A stretch of 33,193 nt of DNA from an uncultured Porphyromonadaceae bacterium (GTDB taxonomy: Bacteria > Bacteroidota > Bacteroidia > Bacteroidales > Muribaculaceae). The translations under genes were made by a program, and so were the position numbers. Positions 1 to 8,262 of the stretch are shown here, piece by piece (the stretch's first letter is position 1; each line of letters starts with the position of its first letter). The notes beneath the pieces are model-generated. The model had not been told where the DNA came from. It worked only from the letters and a program-made list of their open reading frames with translations, and ran no database searches. The stretch covers positions 1 to 33,193 of the forward strand of contig CAMWRO010000002.1 in the NCBI GenBank assembly GCA_947176615.1, in the 5' to 3' direction.

Positions 1-1
1 G

Positions 2-91
2 CTTGAAAAAGCGCAGTCGCTCGGCGTTTCCGTCATCGGCGAGGATGAATTTCTCGCTATGCTTGCCGCAGGGGAGGGTGCCAATGGATAG
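2..91 (+). CDS. ligA: NAD-dependent DNA ligase LigA, C-terminal end (partial, 5' truncated by window)
   Basis: Frame starting at base 2 reads LEKAQSLGVSVIGEDEFLAMLAAGEGANG*, resembling the C-terminal BRCT end of LigA. The supplied ORF 3..506 is in another frame over this stretch. Confidence 0.75.
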   Translation, partial: LEKAQSLGVSVIGEDEFLAMLAAGEGANG

Positions 92-506
92 GCGGCGCTT
101 TTTCAAACTATCGGCAATCGCCGCAGCCGTGTCGGCTCTTCCGCGATGGGTCTCGGCGGCAGAAAACCGGAAGTGTTCCGGCAGTGTCACGAATACCTCT
201 CCGGTGACGATACCCCCCTGTCGTGTGACGGTGTTGCGCAAGGAGTGCTACATGGACATCCAGTCGCTATATCTCGACGACCCTGAAGCGGGTGCGTGTG
301 ACTCGATGGAGTGCGGGGCGACATTTTCCAGTAGCGATGGCTCGTGCCCCGAGGGGTTCTGCCCAAAAGCATGGGAAAGCATCCGGGCCACGCTTGCCGA
401 CCCCAAGGCATGCCACGGACGCAACAGTGCCGCCGCAACAGCCATAGCAAGCTGTCCCGACGGCACCCGTCCTGTAATCTTTAAGATAGAAATTCATAAT
501 GCATAA
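84..506 (+). CDS. TIGR04076-like Cys-rich protein with predicted twin-arginine signal
   Basis: MDRRRFFKLSAIAAAVSALPRWVSAAE is an RRxFFK Tat-type signal. The mature part (CRVTVLRKECYMDIQSLYLDDPEAGACDSMECGATF...PEGFCPKAWESI...ASCPDGTRPVIFKIE) matches the remembered TIGR04076 pattern. ATG at 84 overlaps the ligA stop (89-91), so the ORF-track start at 3 is too early. Confidence 0.75.
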   Translation: MDRRRFFKLSAIAAAVSALPRWVSAAENRKCSGSVTNTSPVTIPPCRVTVLRKECYMDIQSLYLDDPEAGACDSMECGATFSSSDGSCPEGFCPKAWESIRATLADPKACHGRNSAAATAIASCPDGTRPVIFKIEIHNA

Positions 507-549
507 TCAGCAACCATGCGCGGCGCAAGCCAATTATGCATTATGAATT
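491..549. repeat. Perfect 17-bp inverted repeat AATTCATAATGCATAAT / ATTATGCATTATGAATT with 25-nt spacer
   Basis: Left arm 491-507, right arm 533-549, exact reverse complements, between convergent genes. The left arm contains the TIGR04076 stop codon. Confidence 0.9.
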
Positions 550-554
550 AAACT

Positions 555-1376
555 TTACTGTTTCACCGAGCCTCCCGACGAGGTGCTGACGCTGGTGTTT
601 TTAACTTTGAGGCTGCGCTTTTCGATGGTTGCACCCGATGACGCGCTAAACTGTCCATTGGTGGCGTTGCCGGTCAGTTTTATCGATGCACCCGACGATG
701 CACTGGCATTCACGCTTTCGCCCGACAGGTTCTTAACCTCGATGTCGCCTCCCGATGATGCGCTTGCTGCAATTCTCTTGCCGCTGAGCGATCCTATCTC
801 GATGTCACCGCTGCTTGATGCTACGGTGTTCAGTTCAGAGCATGTCATTACTTTTATTTCTATATCGCCGCTTGACGATGCCGACAGGTTGGCATTGGAG
901 GAGTTGACCGTAATAATCTCCACGTCACCGCTGCTTGACGCATCGATGTGGAGTGCCGAGGCCGAGAGGGTGGAGAAGTTCACGTCGCCGCTGCTTGATG
1001 CCGCCACTTTCATTGTGCCGTTGACCTTGTAGTCTCCTATAACGTCGATGTCGGCAGCCGACGAGGCTGAAATGCTCGAAACTACGGGCGCGTTGACAGT
1101 CACCGTGACCCCCTTGAGGTCGAGCCGCTTGGGATGGTTGTCTTTCAGGCGTATGTTCAGTGTCGAGCCGTTTTTCTTGACTTCGACATAGGAAATCACC
1201 TTGTCAGGGCCGCTGACGGTCACTGAGGTGGAGTTGTGGCCCGGGTTATAGGTTACGTCGAGGCCGCATGATGCCGTGATGGCGTTGAGTGACCCGCCGA
1301 AAGTCTCGGTACGGCTTCCGGCTGCCATTACCGCGGGCAGCAACGCGATTGCAAGGGGTAGGATAATCTTTTTCAT
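555..1376 (-). CDS. DUF2807 / head-GIN domain secreted protein
   Basis: Signal peptide MKKIILPLAIALLPAVMAAG followed by repeated SSSGDVEI/SSSGDIEI/SSGGDIEV units typical of the GIN (putative autotransporter adhesin head) domain. Confidence 0.85.
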   Translation of the reverse strand: MKKIILPLAIALLPAVMAAGSRTETFGGSLNAITASCGLDVTYNPGHNSTSVTVSGPDKVISYVEVKKNGSTLNIRLKDNHPKRLDLKGVTVTVNAPVVSSISASSAADIDVIGDYKVNGTMKVAASSSGDVNFSTLSASALHIDASSSGDVEIITVNSSNANLSASSSGDIEIKVMTCSELNTVASSSGDIEIGSLSGKRIAASASSGGDIEVKNLSGESVNASASSGASIKLTGNATNGQFSASSGATIEKRSLKVKNTSVSTSSGGSVKQ

Positions 1377-1452
1377 AAGTGTTTCGGGGTTTATATTTAT
1401 TCTTTAGACGAATAATCCATATGAAAAGTTACATCATTGCGCGGGAAAATGT

Positions 1453-1460
1453 TATCTTTG
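1453..1460 (+). promoter_or_regulatory. Bacteroidetes-type -7 element TATCTTTG upstream of symporter gene
   Basis: Matches TAnnTTTG 20 nt before the ATG at 1480. No good -33 element seen. Confidence 0.5.
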
Positions 1461-1479
1461 CGGTTAAATACCATGTTTT

Positions 1480-2649
1480 ATGATTCAAAAACTACGAATA
1501 GGTCTTCTCGGACGGGTTGCTATAGCCATCGCGGCTGGTATCCCTGTCGGCATTGTCGCTCCTCACTGGGTGGCGCAGATATTTGCAACCTTCAACGCCG
1601 TTTTCTCCCAGTTCCTCGGGTTTATGATTCCGATGATTATTGTCGGATTTGTCGCTCCGGCTATTGCCGACATCGGCTCCCGGGCAGGACGACTCCTTGT
1701 GGCAACGGCGTTGCTTGCCTACGGTGCCACATTTCTTGCCGGACTGTTGTCCTACTTCACGGGCACACTGACTTTCCCGTCGCTCATTGGGGGAGAAGAA
1801 GGGGTTAGCCTTGTGGAGAAAGCGGTGTCGGTCGCACCCTTTTTCACCGTCGAGATGCCGCCGCTCATGACGGTAATGACCGCTCTTGTGCTGGCATTCA
1901 TGATGGGGCTCGGCATGGCGTTCTCGGGTGGCACGTCGCTGCGGCGCGGCTTTGACGAGTTTCGCATCATCGTCGGCAAGACTATCGACACGGCAGTTAT
2001 TCCATTGTTGCCTCTCTACATATTCGGTATTTTTCTAATTATGACTGTCGAGGGGCAGGTAGGAGCCATTATCGGATGCTTTGTCAAGATAATAGTGGTT
2101 ATATTTATCCTCCACGTCTTCATTCTCGTGCTGCAATATTGCATCGCGGCATGTTTCTCGCGTCAGAACCCGTTCAGAATGCTGCGCACCATGCTCCCTG
2201 CCTATTTCACAGCCCTCGGCACCCAGTCGTCGGCGGCAACAATTCCCGTCACGCTGCGGCAGGCTATAGCGATGGGCGTCGACAAGGATATTGCCGGATT
2301 TGTCGTGCCTCTATGCGCCACCATCCACATGTCGGGCAGCACTCTGAAAATCGTGGCCTGTGCCCTCGCGCTGATGATTCTGCATGGACATCCCGTAGAA
2401 CTCGGCACCTTCCTGCATTTCATCGCCATGCTCGGCATAACCATCATTGCCGCCCCCGGTATCCCGGGCGGAGCCATCATGGCCTCGCTCGGTCTGCTCG
2501 GGAGTATACTTGGTTTTGATGAGCCGATGCTCGCTCTGATGATTGCGCTTTATATCGCGATGGACAGTTTCGGCACAGCGTGCAACGTTACCGGCGATGG
2601 TGCGCTTGCCGTGATAATCAACCGGTTTTTCGCCCCAAGTCGCGGCTAA
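1480..2649 (+). CDS. Dicarboxylate/amino acid:cation symporter (DAACS family)
   Basis: 389 aa polytopic protein with PMIIVGFVAPAIADIG, LGTQSSAATIPVTL and FVVPLCATIHMSGS, characteristic of GltP/SstT-type symporters. Confidence 0.92.
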   Translation: MIQKLRIGLLGRVAIAIAAGIPVGIVAPHWVAQIFATFNAVFSQFLGFMIPMIIVGFVAPAIADIGSRAGRLLVATALLAYGATFLAGLLSYFTGTLTFPSLIGGEEGVSLVEKAVSVAPFFTVEMPPLMTVMTALVLAFMMGLGMAFSGGTSLRRGFDEFRIIVGKTIDTAVIPLLPLYIFGIFLIMTVEGQVGAIIGCFVKIIVVIFILHVFILVLQYCIAACFSRQNPFRMLRTMLPAYFTALGTQSSAATIPVTLRQAIAMGVDKDIAGFVVPLCATIHMSGSTLKIVACALALMILHGHPVELGTFLHFIAMLGITIIAAPGIPGGAIMASLGLLGSILGFDEPMLALMIALYIAMDSFGTACNVTGDGALAVIINRFFAPSRG

Positions 2650-4586
2650 AGGCTGTCGACTTCCTTGAGCCACAGGGCCGAAGATGCATCTGACGGCATG
2701 CGCCAGTCACCTCGCGGCGAGAGGCACACACTTCCCACCTTCGGACCGTCGGGCATACATGACCGCTTGAACTGCTGATTGAAGAAACGGCGGAAGAATG
2801 TGCGCATCCAGTGCTTTATGACATCGTCGGGATACGCCGCGGGGTCAAATGCCTTGCGGGCGAGCATGTAGATGCGCTGTGGCGAGAAACTGTAACGTAG
2901 CGTGTAATAAAGGAAGAAGTCGTGCAGCTCGTAGGGCCCCACAAGGTCTTCAGTCTTCTGCTTGATATTCCCTTCCTCATCGGCGGGGGTCAGTTCCGGA
3001 CTGATGGGGGTGTCGATGATGTCGTTGAGCGCGTCGCGGCCCTTGGGATCGGCTGTGCGCGTCGCAAACCATCTGACGAGGTATTTCACAAGCGTTTTAG
3101 GGATGCCGGCGTTGATGCCGTACATCGACATCTGGTCGCCATTATATGTCGCCCATCCAAGAGCGAGTTCCGACAGGTCGCCTGTGCCGAGGACTATTCC
3201 CCCGGCTTGGTTGGCGATGTCCATCAGCAACTGAGTGCGTTCACGAGCCTGTGAGTTCTCATAGGTCACGTCATGCACTGCGGGGTTATGGCCTATGTCC
3301 TCGAAGTGCTGGTTGACAGCCTTTACAATCGAAATCTCGCGCATCGTAATTCCGAGCGATTCCATCAGCGCGACAGCGTTGCCGTGGGTGCGTCCCGTGG
3401 TGCCGAAACCGGGCATTGTCACGCCTATTATGCCTTTACGGTCAAGGCGCAGTCTGTCAAAAGTCTTTGCGGCCACGAGCAGCGCGAGGGTTGAGTCAAG
3501 TCCGCCAGAGATACCGACAACGAGGGTCTTGCACCGTATCGCATCGAGGCGGCGTGCAAGGGCTGCCACCTGTATGTTGATAATTTCGTCACAGCGGTCG
3601 TCGATGGCCTCGTCGCCGGCGGGGACAAAGGGGCGTGGGTCGACAGTGCGGTAGGAGAGGGGGCGTGTGGCGACAGGGTTGGTCTCGGAGCGAGGTTTCT
3701 CTACAGTGATACGGCTATTCTCAATTTCGGCACAGTCGGCAAAGGTCGTCGTGTGCAATCGGTCGTGTCGCAGCATCTCAATGTCGATGTCGGCGATTGA
3801 TATATTGTCGTCGGGGTTCCACCGTCGGTTGGCAGCAAGGATAGAGCCGTTTTCGGCAATGATGGCTTTGCCGTCAAATGTCAGGTCGGTCGATGATTCT
3901 CCCCATCCCGCACCTGCGTAGACATAGGCGCAGAGGCACCGGGCCGACTGTTGCTTGATGAGCGATATCAGATAACGGTATTTGCCGATGAGGTCATCCG
4001 AAGCACTGAGGTTGAACACAACCTCGGCGCCACCCATTGCGAGATGGCACGATGGGGGCACCGGCACCCATAAATCCTCGCAGATTTCGATGGCGATGTT
4101 GACTCCGTGGCTGCTGAACACACGGTTGCTGTGGACTGTCGCCGTGTCGCCCGAAGGGAGCGTGACGGCAAAATCGCCGGTGAGTACAGCTCCGGTTCGC
4201 CACCACCGGCGCTCGTAAAATTCATTATAGTTTGGAATATAGGATTTTGCAACCAGCTCCACCTCTCCGTCGCGCAACAAGGCGGCGCAGTTGTACATCG
4301 TGCAGCCGTCAGCTACGGGTAGTCCCACGATGAAGTGCATGTGTTTCCCTTTCGAGAGCTTGCGCAGCTTCTCCAGTCCCGCAAGGGCGGCGCTGATAAG
4401 GGTGGCGCTGTGGAAAAGGTCGCCACAGGTATATCCTGTAATACACATCTCGGGGAACACGGCCACATCCACTTGCTCTTTTTCAAGTCTGTCGACCAAG
4501 AGAGATATCTGTTCTATATTGTGGTCCACGTCGGCCACATTGATATGGGGCACTGCCGCCGCCACGCGCAAAAATCCGTTTACCAT
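2646..4586 (-). CDS. nadE: Glutamine-dependent NAD(+) synthase
   Basis: N-terminal nitrilase-like domain (FPEMCITGYTCGDLF, IAIEICEDLW) plus NAD synthase domain (VVGISGGLDSTLALL, GTGDLSELALGWATYNGDQMSMYGIN). Confidence 0.95.
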   Translation of the reverse strand: MVNGFLRVAAAVPHINVADVDHNIEQISLLVDRLEKEQVDVAVFPEMCITGYTCGDLFHSATLISAALAGLEKLRKLSKGKHMHFIVGLPVADGCTMYNCAALLRDGEVELVAKSYIPNYNEFYERRWWRTGAVLTGDFAVTLPSGDTATVHSNRVFSSHGVNIAIEICEDLWVPVPPSCHLAMGGAEVVFNLSASDDLIGKYRYLISLIKQQSARCLCAYVYAGAGWGESSTDLTFDGKAIIAENGSILAANRRWNPDDNISIADIDIEMLRHDRLHTTTFADCAEIENSRITVEKPRSETNPVATRPLSYRTVDPRPFVPAGDEAIDDRCDEIINIQVAALARRLDAIRCKTLVVGISGGLDSTLALLVAAKTFDRLRLDRKGIIGVTMPGFGTTGRTHGNAVALMESLGITMREISIVKAVNQHFEDIGHNPAVHDVTYENSQARERTQLLMDIANQAGGIVLGTGDLSELALGWATYNGDQMSMYGINAGIPKTLVKYLVRWFATRTADPKGRDALNDIIDTPISPELTPADEEGNIKQKTEDLVGPYELHDFFLYYTLRYSFSPQRIYMLARKAFDPAAYPDDVIKHWMRTFFRRFFNQQFKRSCMPDGPKVGSVCLSPRGDWRMPSDASSALWLKEVDSL

Positions 4587-4619
4587 ACTATAATATTATA
4601 TATGTATATAAGTAAGGGG

Positions 4620-4650
4620 CAAATTTAGCGAATTTTTATCGGGCGACAAA
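4620..4650 (-). promoter_or_regulatory. Predicted nadE promoter (TTTG-N19-TAAATTTG)
   Basis: Minus-strand TAAATTTG at 4620-4627 and TTTG at 4647-4650, overlapping the 3' end of the upstream MATE gene. Confidence 0.6.
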
Positions 4651-5997
4651 ACTTTTCCCGGCCCACTTGAAACTGCGCCATCGCCGGGCAAAGATAAAAC
4701 CGCGTATATTCTCGTCGAGAGTGAACATCGCCCACATCCCATATATCCCGAGTCCAGCGACAATACCGAGCATGTAGCCTGCCGCGACCGCGACACTCCA
4801 CTGAACGACCAATCCGATATAGAACGGGAAATTGACATCTCCCGTAGCTCTGAGCGCGTTGGTGGCGAAGATGTTGATTGCGCGGCCCAGTTCAAGCACG
4901 ATGTCGATTACCAGTATTGTGGTTCCCATCTTTATTATTGCGGCATTGGTTGTCAGTGTATGGAACATCAAGTTGCCAAATGCCGCAATCAGTATCGCGA
5001 GCGACACTGACACAATTACCGATATACGCATCACGAAACGGCCAAGCAGGTATGTCCCCATCACTTTGCCCCGCCCGATAAGATGTCCGATGCAGATTGC
5101 TCCGCCCTGTGACACAGCTATGCAAAAGAGGTAGCCGAACATGACGATGTTGACCGTATAGGTGCGGGTGGCAAGCGCCTCTACCCCGAGCATGTTGATG
5201 AAGTAGGTGATGACGACCTGTGATGAGCTGTAGGAAAGCTGTTCTCCTGCCGACGGGATACCTATCTTCAACAGATTTTTTACCTCCTTGAATGGGAATG
5301 GCTTGAAAAGCGACGGCTTGATGGCGGGAATGGTTGTGCGGAACATGATGACAAAAAGCATTATCATGGCCAGAGTGCGTCCCGCAGCGGTAGAGATTGC
5401 CGCGCCTTCGACTCCGAGAGCGGGTAGTCCGAACTTGCCGAAAATCAGCGCATAGTTGCCAAAGATGTTAAGCACGTTTACAATAGCCACGACCGCCATC
5501 GGGTAGACCGCCTTGTTACAGGCCCTCAGTGTGGCCGATACCGTCATTGCCAAGGCTTGTACAAATGCCAGACCGCCCACGATGCGCATGTAGGCCAGTC
5601 CTTCGGGCATCATTTCCGCGCTCAGACCCATCGCTGTCAGAATGTCTCCGGCACCGAAAAAGAGTGTCGCGCTTATGATGCAGCCGGTCAGCAGATTTAT
5701 GGCGAGAGCCACTCCTACGACGGTTACAAGCCTGTCTTTTAGTCCGGCTCCGAGATACTGGCTGCATAGAACCGACGTGCCGAGGTTTATGACCTCGAAA
5801 ACGAGGAAACACAGCATCACAATCTGATTGACAACCCCGACGGCGGCTACACTCACGTCGCTGTGGCGTGATAGCATGATAGTGTCGACTGCCCCGAGCA
5901 TCATGATGAGGAATGTCTCAATGAAGATGGGGACAGCGAGAGATGCAAGCTGCCGCTTGATACCATGCGGCATTGATTTTCCATGTGATAATGACAT
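4636..5997 (-). CDS. MATE family efflux transporter
   Basis: MATE-type sequence (GIKRQLASLAVPIFIETFLIMMLGAVDTIMLSRHSDVSVAAVGVVNQ). Start placed at MSLSHGKS (5997), because the -7 element TATCTTTG (6026-6033, minus) lies inside the longer ORF-track version. Confidence 0.9.
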   Translation of the reverse strand: MSLSHGKSMPHGIKRQLASLAVPIFIETFLIMMLGAVDTIMLSRHSDVSVAAVGVVNQIVMLCFLVFEVINLGTSVLCSQYLGAGLKDRLVTVVGVALAINLLTGCIISATLFFGAGDILTAMGLSAEMMPEGLAYMRIVGGLAFVQALAMTVSATLRACNKAVYPMAVVAIVNVLNIFGNYALIFGKFGLPALGVEGAAISTAAGRTLAMIMLFVIMFRTTIPAIKPSLFKPFPFKEVKNLLKIGIPSAGEQLSYSSSQVVITYFINMLGVEALATRTYTVNIVMFGYLFCIAVSQGGAICIGHLIGRGKVMGTYLLGRFVMRISVIVSVSLAILIAAFGNLMFHTLTTNAAIIKMGTTILVIDIVLELGRAINIFATNALRATGDVNFPFYIGLVVQWSVAVAAGYMLGIVAGLGIYGMWAMFTLDENIRGFIFARRWRSFKWAGKSFVAR

Positions 5998-6025
5998 GTA
6001 TACGCTATATTGAATTTTCGGGGTG

Positions 6026-6033
6026 CAAAGATA
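6026..6033 (-). promoter_or_regulatory. -7 element TATCTTTG of the MATE gene
   Basis: Minus-strand TATCTTTG 29 nt upstream of the ATG at 5997. Confidence 0.5.
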
Positions 6034-6116
6034 ATGATAACCGTCGTTAAGTGGCACAAAGCAACCGCGTTAAATTTAGTTAACATACAAGCCTCTGCAA
6101 TGTGGGGAATATTCGC

Positions 6117-6124
6117 TATCTTTG
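6117..6124 (+). promoter_or_regulatory. -7 element TATCTTTG of the DUF6377-like gene
   Basis: TATCTTTG at 6117-6124, only 4 nt before the first plausible ATG (6129). Confidence 0.5.
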
Positions 6125-6128
6125 CATA

Positions 6129-7745
6129 ATGAAGACTTTTTCCATAATGCTGCACAGTAGAATATATCATAGGTTGTTGCTCTTGTTCCTGTTGTCACTG
6201 ACTTTCTGTGGCAGTGCGATGGCTGCGTCTGTGACGAGCGAGGATGTGTCTGCCATTTTGAAACGTCTTGACCATGAATTGTCCCACCGAGATAATTATG
6301 TTGCCAAGCGCCAGCGGATTATTGACTCCCTGCGCAACCGGGTGGAGAGACTGCCTATCTCGGTGCATGAACGGCTTGAATCAGAATTGCTTCTTGGAGA
6401 AAATTACAGCGGATTCAATGCCGACTCGGCCATTTACCATTATTCACACGGTCTTGACGTCGCGCAGGAGATTCAGGCCGACACAATGGTTGCTCTTTTC
6501 CAAATGCGCCGTGCGACATTGCTCCCTCTTGCCGGTTTTATTCAAGAAGCGCTTTCGAGCTATCAGGCAATTGATACAGTCGGGATGCCTGTAGACCTCC
6601 GATGTGTGTACCATGACGCGGGGAGGCAGATGTATAGCTATATGGCCTCGTTTTGCGTCAGTCACCCGACAGAGTATGAGCGTTTTACATATCTTGCACT
6701 TGAATCTCAGGCCAAGCTTATCCCGCTTCTCGGAGACAATACTTTGCGATACAAGCTCAACCAAGGGGAATATTACTTCCTCAGAGGAGAATATTCCCGG
6801 GCCAAGGCCATACTTACCGACTTGCTTGACAATCTTGACGAAGATGACAATATGTTTGCCCGCGCAAGCCACTTTTTGTCAGGAATCGCCCTTGCCCGTA
6901 ACGAGCGTAATGAACATATCTATTATCTTGCCCTTTCGGCCATCTCTGACATCAAGTCGGCCACGCTTGAGGTGTCATCATTGCAGGAACTCGGACAGAT
7001 ATTGTTCAGCCTCAAAGATGTCTCGCGCTCCCACCGTTATCTATCGGTTGCCCTTCGCAACGCTGTCGAGTGTCGTGCGCCATTGCGCATCCTCCAGTCG
7101 GCCGAGTCGCTGCCTATTATCGAGAGTGCTCATGCCGTAGAGCTTGAGGGATCACGTCGCCGCATATATGTCATCATGGCTCTCATGGGACTTTTGCTTG
7201 TGGGGCTTGCCGCCACTCTGACTCTTTTGCGTCGAAAGATGATTTCAATGAACATGCTTTCCGACCGTCTTGAAGAAGCCAACCGTGTCAAGGATATATA
7301 CATAAACCAGTTCCTCAACCTGTGTTCCATATATATGGACAGGCTCAACCAGTTCAGCAAGACTGTAAACCGCAAGATTTCGGCCGGAAAGGTCGATGAC
7401 CTGTACAATATAACAAAATCAGGAAAGTTTATCGAGGAACAGTCCAAGGAGTTCTATAAGGTTTTTGATGATGCTTTCCTGCATATTTATCCTAACTTTG
7501 TGGAAGATGTCAACGCCCTTCTCCGTCCCGAGGAACGGATTGAACTGCACGATGGGGAGAAACTTAACACAGACCTTCGCATCCTCGCGTTTATGCGTCT
7601 CGGCATTGAGGAAAGTTCGCGGATTGCCCAGTTGTTGAACTATTCGGTCTACACAATTTACACTTATCGCAACCGTCTTAAAAACCGCGCGATAGTCCGT
7701 GATACGTTTGAGGCCGACATGATGCAGATTAAGTCGATTTCGTGA
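6129..7745 (+). CDS. DUF6377-like membrane-bound regulator (TPR-like extracytoplasmic region, TM helix, C-terminal HTH-like region)
   Basis: Signal-peptide-like N-terminus, helical repeats, TM segment IYVIMALMGLLLVGLAATLTLL, then a cytoplasmic region ending ...EESSRIAQLLNYSVYTIYTYRNRLKNRAI, as in DUF6377 proteins. The start could instead be the ATG at 6147. Confidence 0.8.
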   Translation: MKTFSIMLHSRIYHRLLLLFLLSLTFCGSAMAASVTSEDVSAILKRLDHELSHRDNYVAKRQRIIDSLRNRVERLPISVHERLESELLLGENYSGFNADSAIYHYSHGLDVAQEIQADTMVALFQMRRATLLPLAGFIQEALSSYQAIDTVGMPVDLRCVYHDAGRQMYSYMASFCVSHPTEYERFTYLALESQAKLIPLLGDNTLRYKLNQGEYYFLRGEYSRAKAILTDLLDNLDEDDNMFARASHFLSGIALARNERNEHIYYLALSAISDIKSATLEVSSLQELGQILFSLKDVSRSHRYLSVALRNAVECRAPLRILQSAESLPIIESAHAVELEGSRRRIYVIMALMGLLLVGLAATLTLLRRKMISMNMLSDRLEEANRVKDIYINQFLNLCSIYMDRLNQFSKTVNRKISAGKVDDLYNITKSGKFIEEQSKEFYKVFDDAFLHIYPNFVEDVNALLRPEERIELHDGEKLNTDLRILAFMRLGIEESSRIAQLLNYSVYTIYTYRNRLKNRAIVRDTFEADMMQIKSIS

Positions 7746-7761
7746 CAGTTGCTTTTTCGTC

Positions 7762-7798
7762 ATAAAATGTTCAAAAATCGAATCAGTTAACATTTTAT
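7762..7798. repeat. Inverted repeat ATAAAATGTT / AACATTTTAT downstream of the DUF6377-like gene
   Basis: Perfect 10-bp arms at 7762-7771 and 7789-7798, 17-nt spacer; terminator or operator. Confidence 0.5.
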
Positions 7799-7921
7799 AC
7801 CCCTTACTCGGCCTATGCTCGGCTTAGATGCGAAATGTTGCATTGTCTGCGTATGTGATTGAATGTCAAGTTTGTGTATGTGCTAAATGGTCATGCAATT
7901 CTATATTTTGTCTATTTCTGC

Positions 7922-7952
7922 TTGCCGAGGATTGAAATGATTGCTAATTTTG
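7922..7952 (+). promoter_or_regulatory. Predicted promoter TTG-N20-TAATTTTG in the DUF6377-folP gap
   Basis: TTG at 7922-7924, TAATTTTG at 7945-7952, spacer 20. Confidence 0.5.
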
Positions 7953-7958
7953 CATCAG

Positions 7959-8178
7959 AAACAAATCGGTAATGCGACTTGACGTCACAGAGCTGGGTTG
8001 TTGAGACAAAATAAGAATACGTTTAATAATTTAGTTTTAGGGTTAGTATAGATTGTTAGTATTCTTAGCGATGAAATAATTGCATAATAGTAAATGTGTT
8101 TTTATGTTAGGTTTGTAGAGTCTTATTGCTAAGACAGTAATACGGCGCCTCCGTGAGGAAGTGCCGTATTGTCGTTTT
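7959..8178 (+). ncRNA. Candidate small RNA ending in two tandem hairpins
   Basis: Predicted promoter upstream, no convincing ORF. Ends with perfect hairpin GTCTTA-TTGC-TAAGAC (8120-8135) and hairpin AATACGGC...GCCGTATT (8139-8170) followed by GTCGTTTT. Confidence 0.35.
8139..8178 (+). terminator. Hairpin plus short T-run, probable intrinsic terminator
   Basis: AATACGGCGCCTCC-GTGA-GGAAGTGCCGTATT stem (one mismatch, one G.U) then GTCGTTTT. Confidence 0.6.
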
Positions 8179-8262
8179 ATAGGTCTTGGTCGAAAACAAA
8201 AATGCGATATATTTGTGCATACAGTGTTTTTTTGTTAATTTCGCAGTTGAAAAGTTTATCCG

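Noticed and set aside
3-83. N-terminal 27 codons of the supplied ORF 3..506
   Set aside because: This stretch is the ligA 3' end in another frame; the Tat-signal protein starts at 84.
5998-6057. 20-codon N-terminal extension of the MATE ORF
   Set aside because: It contains the predicted -7 element (6026-6033), and MSLSHGKS at 5997 is a normal MATE start.
7959-8178. Identity of the candidate sRNA as 6S, tmRNA, SRP or RNase P RNA
   Set aside because: No conserved core sequence of tmRNA, SRP or RNase P seen, and the 5' and 3' ends do not pair as expected for 6S; left as unknown.
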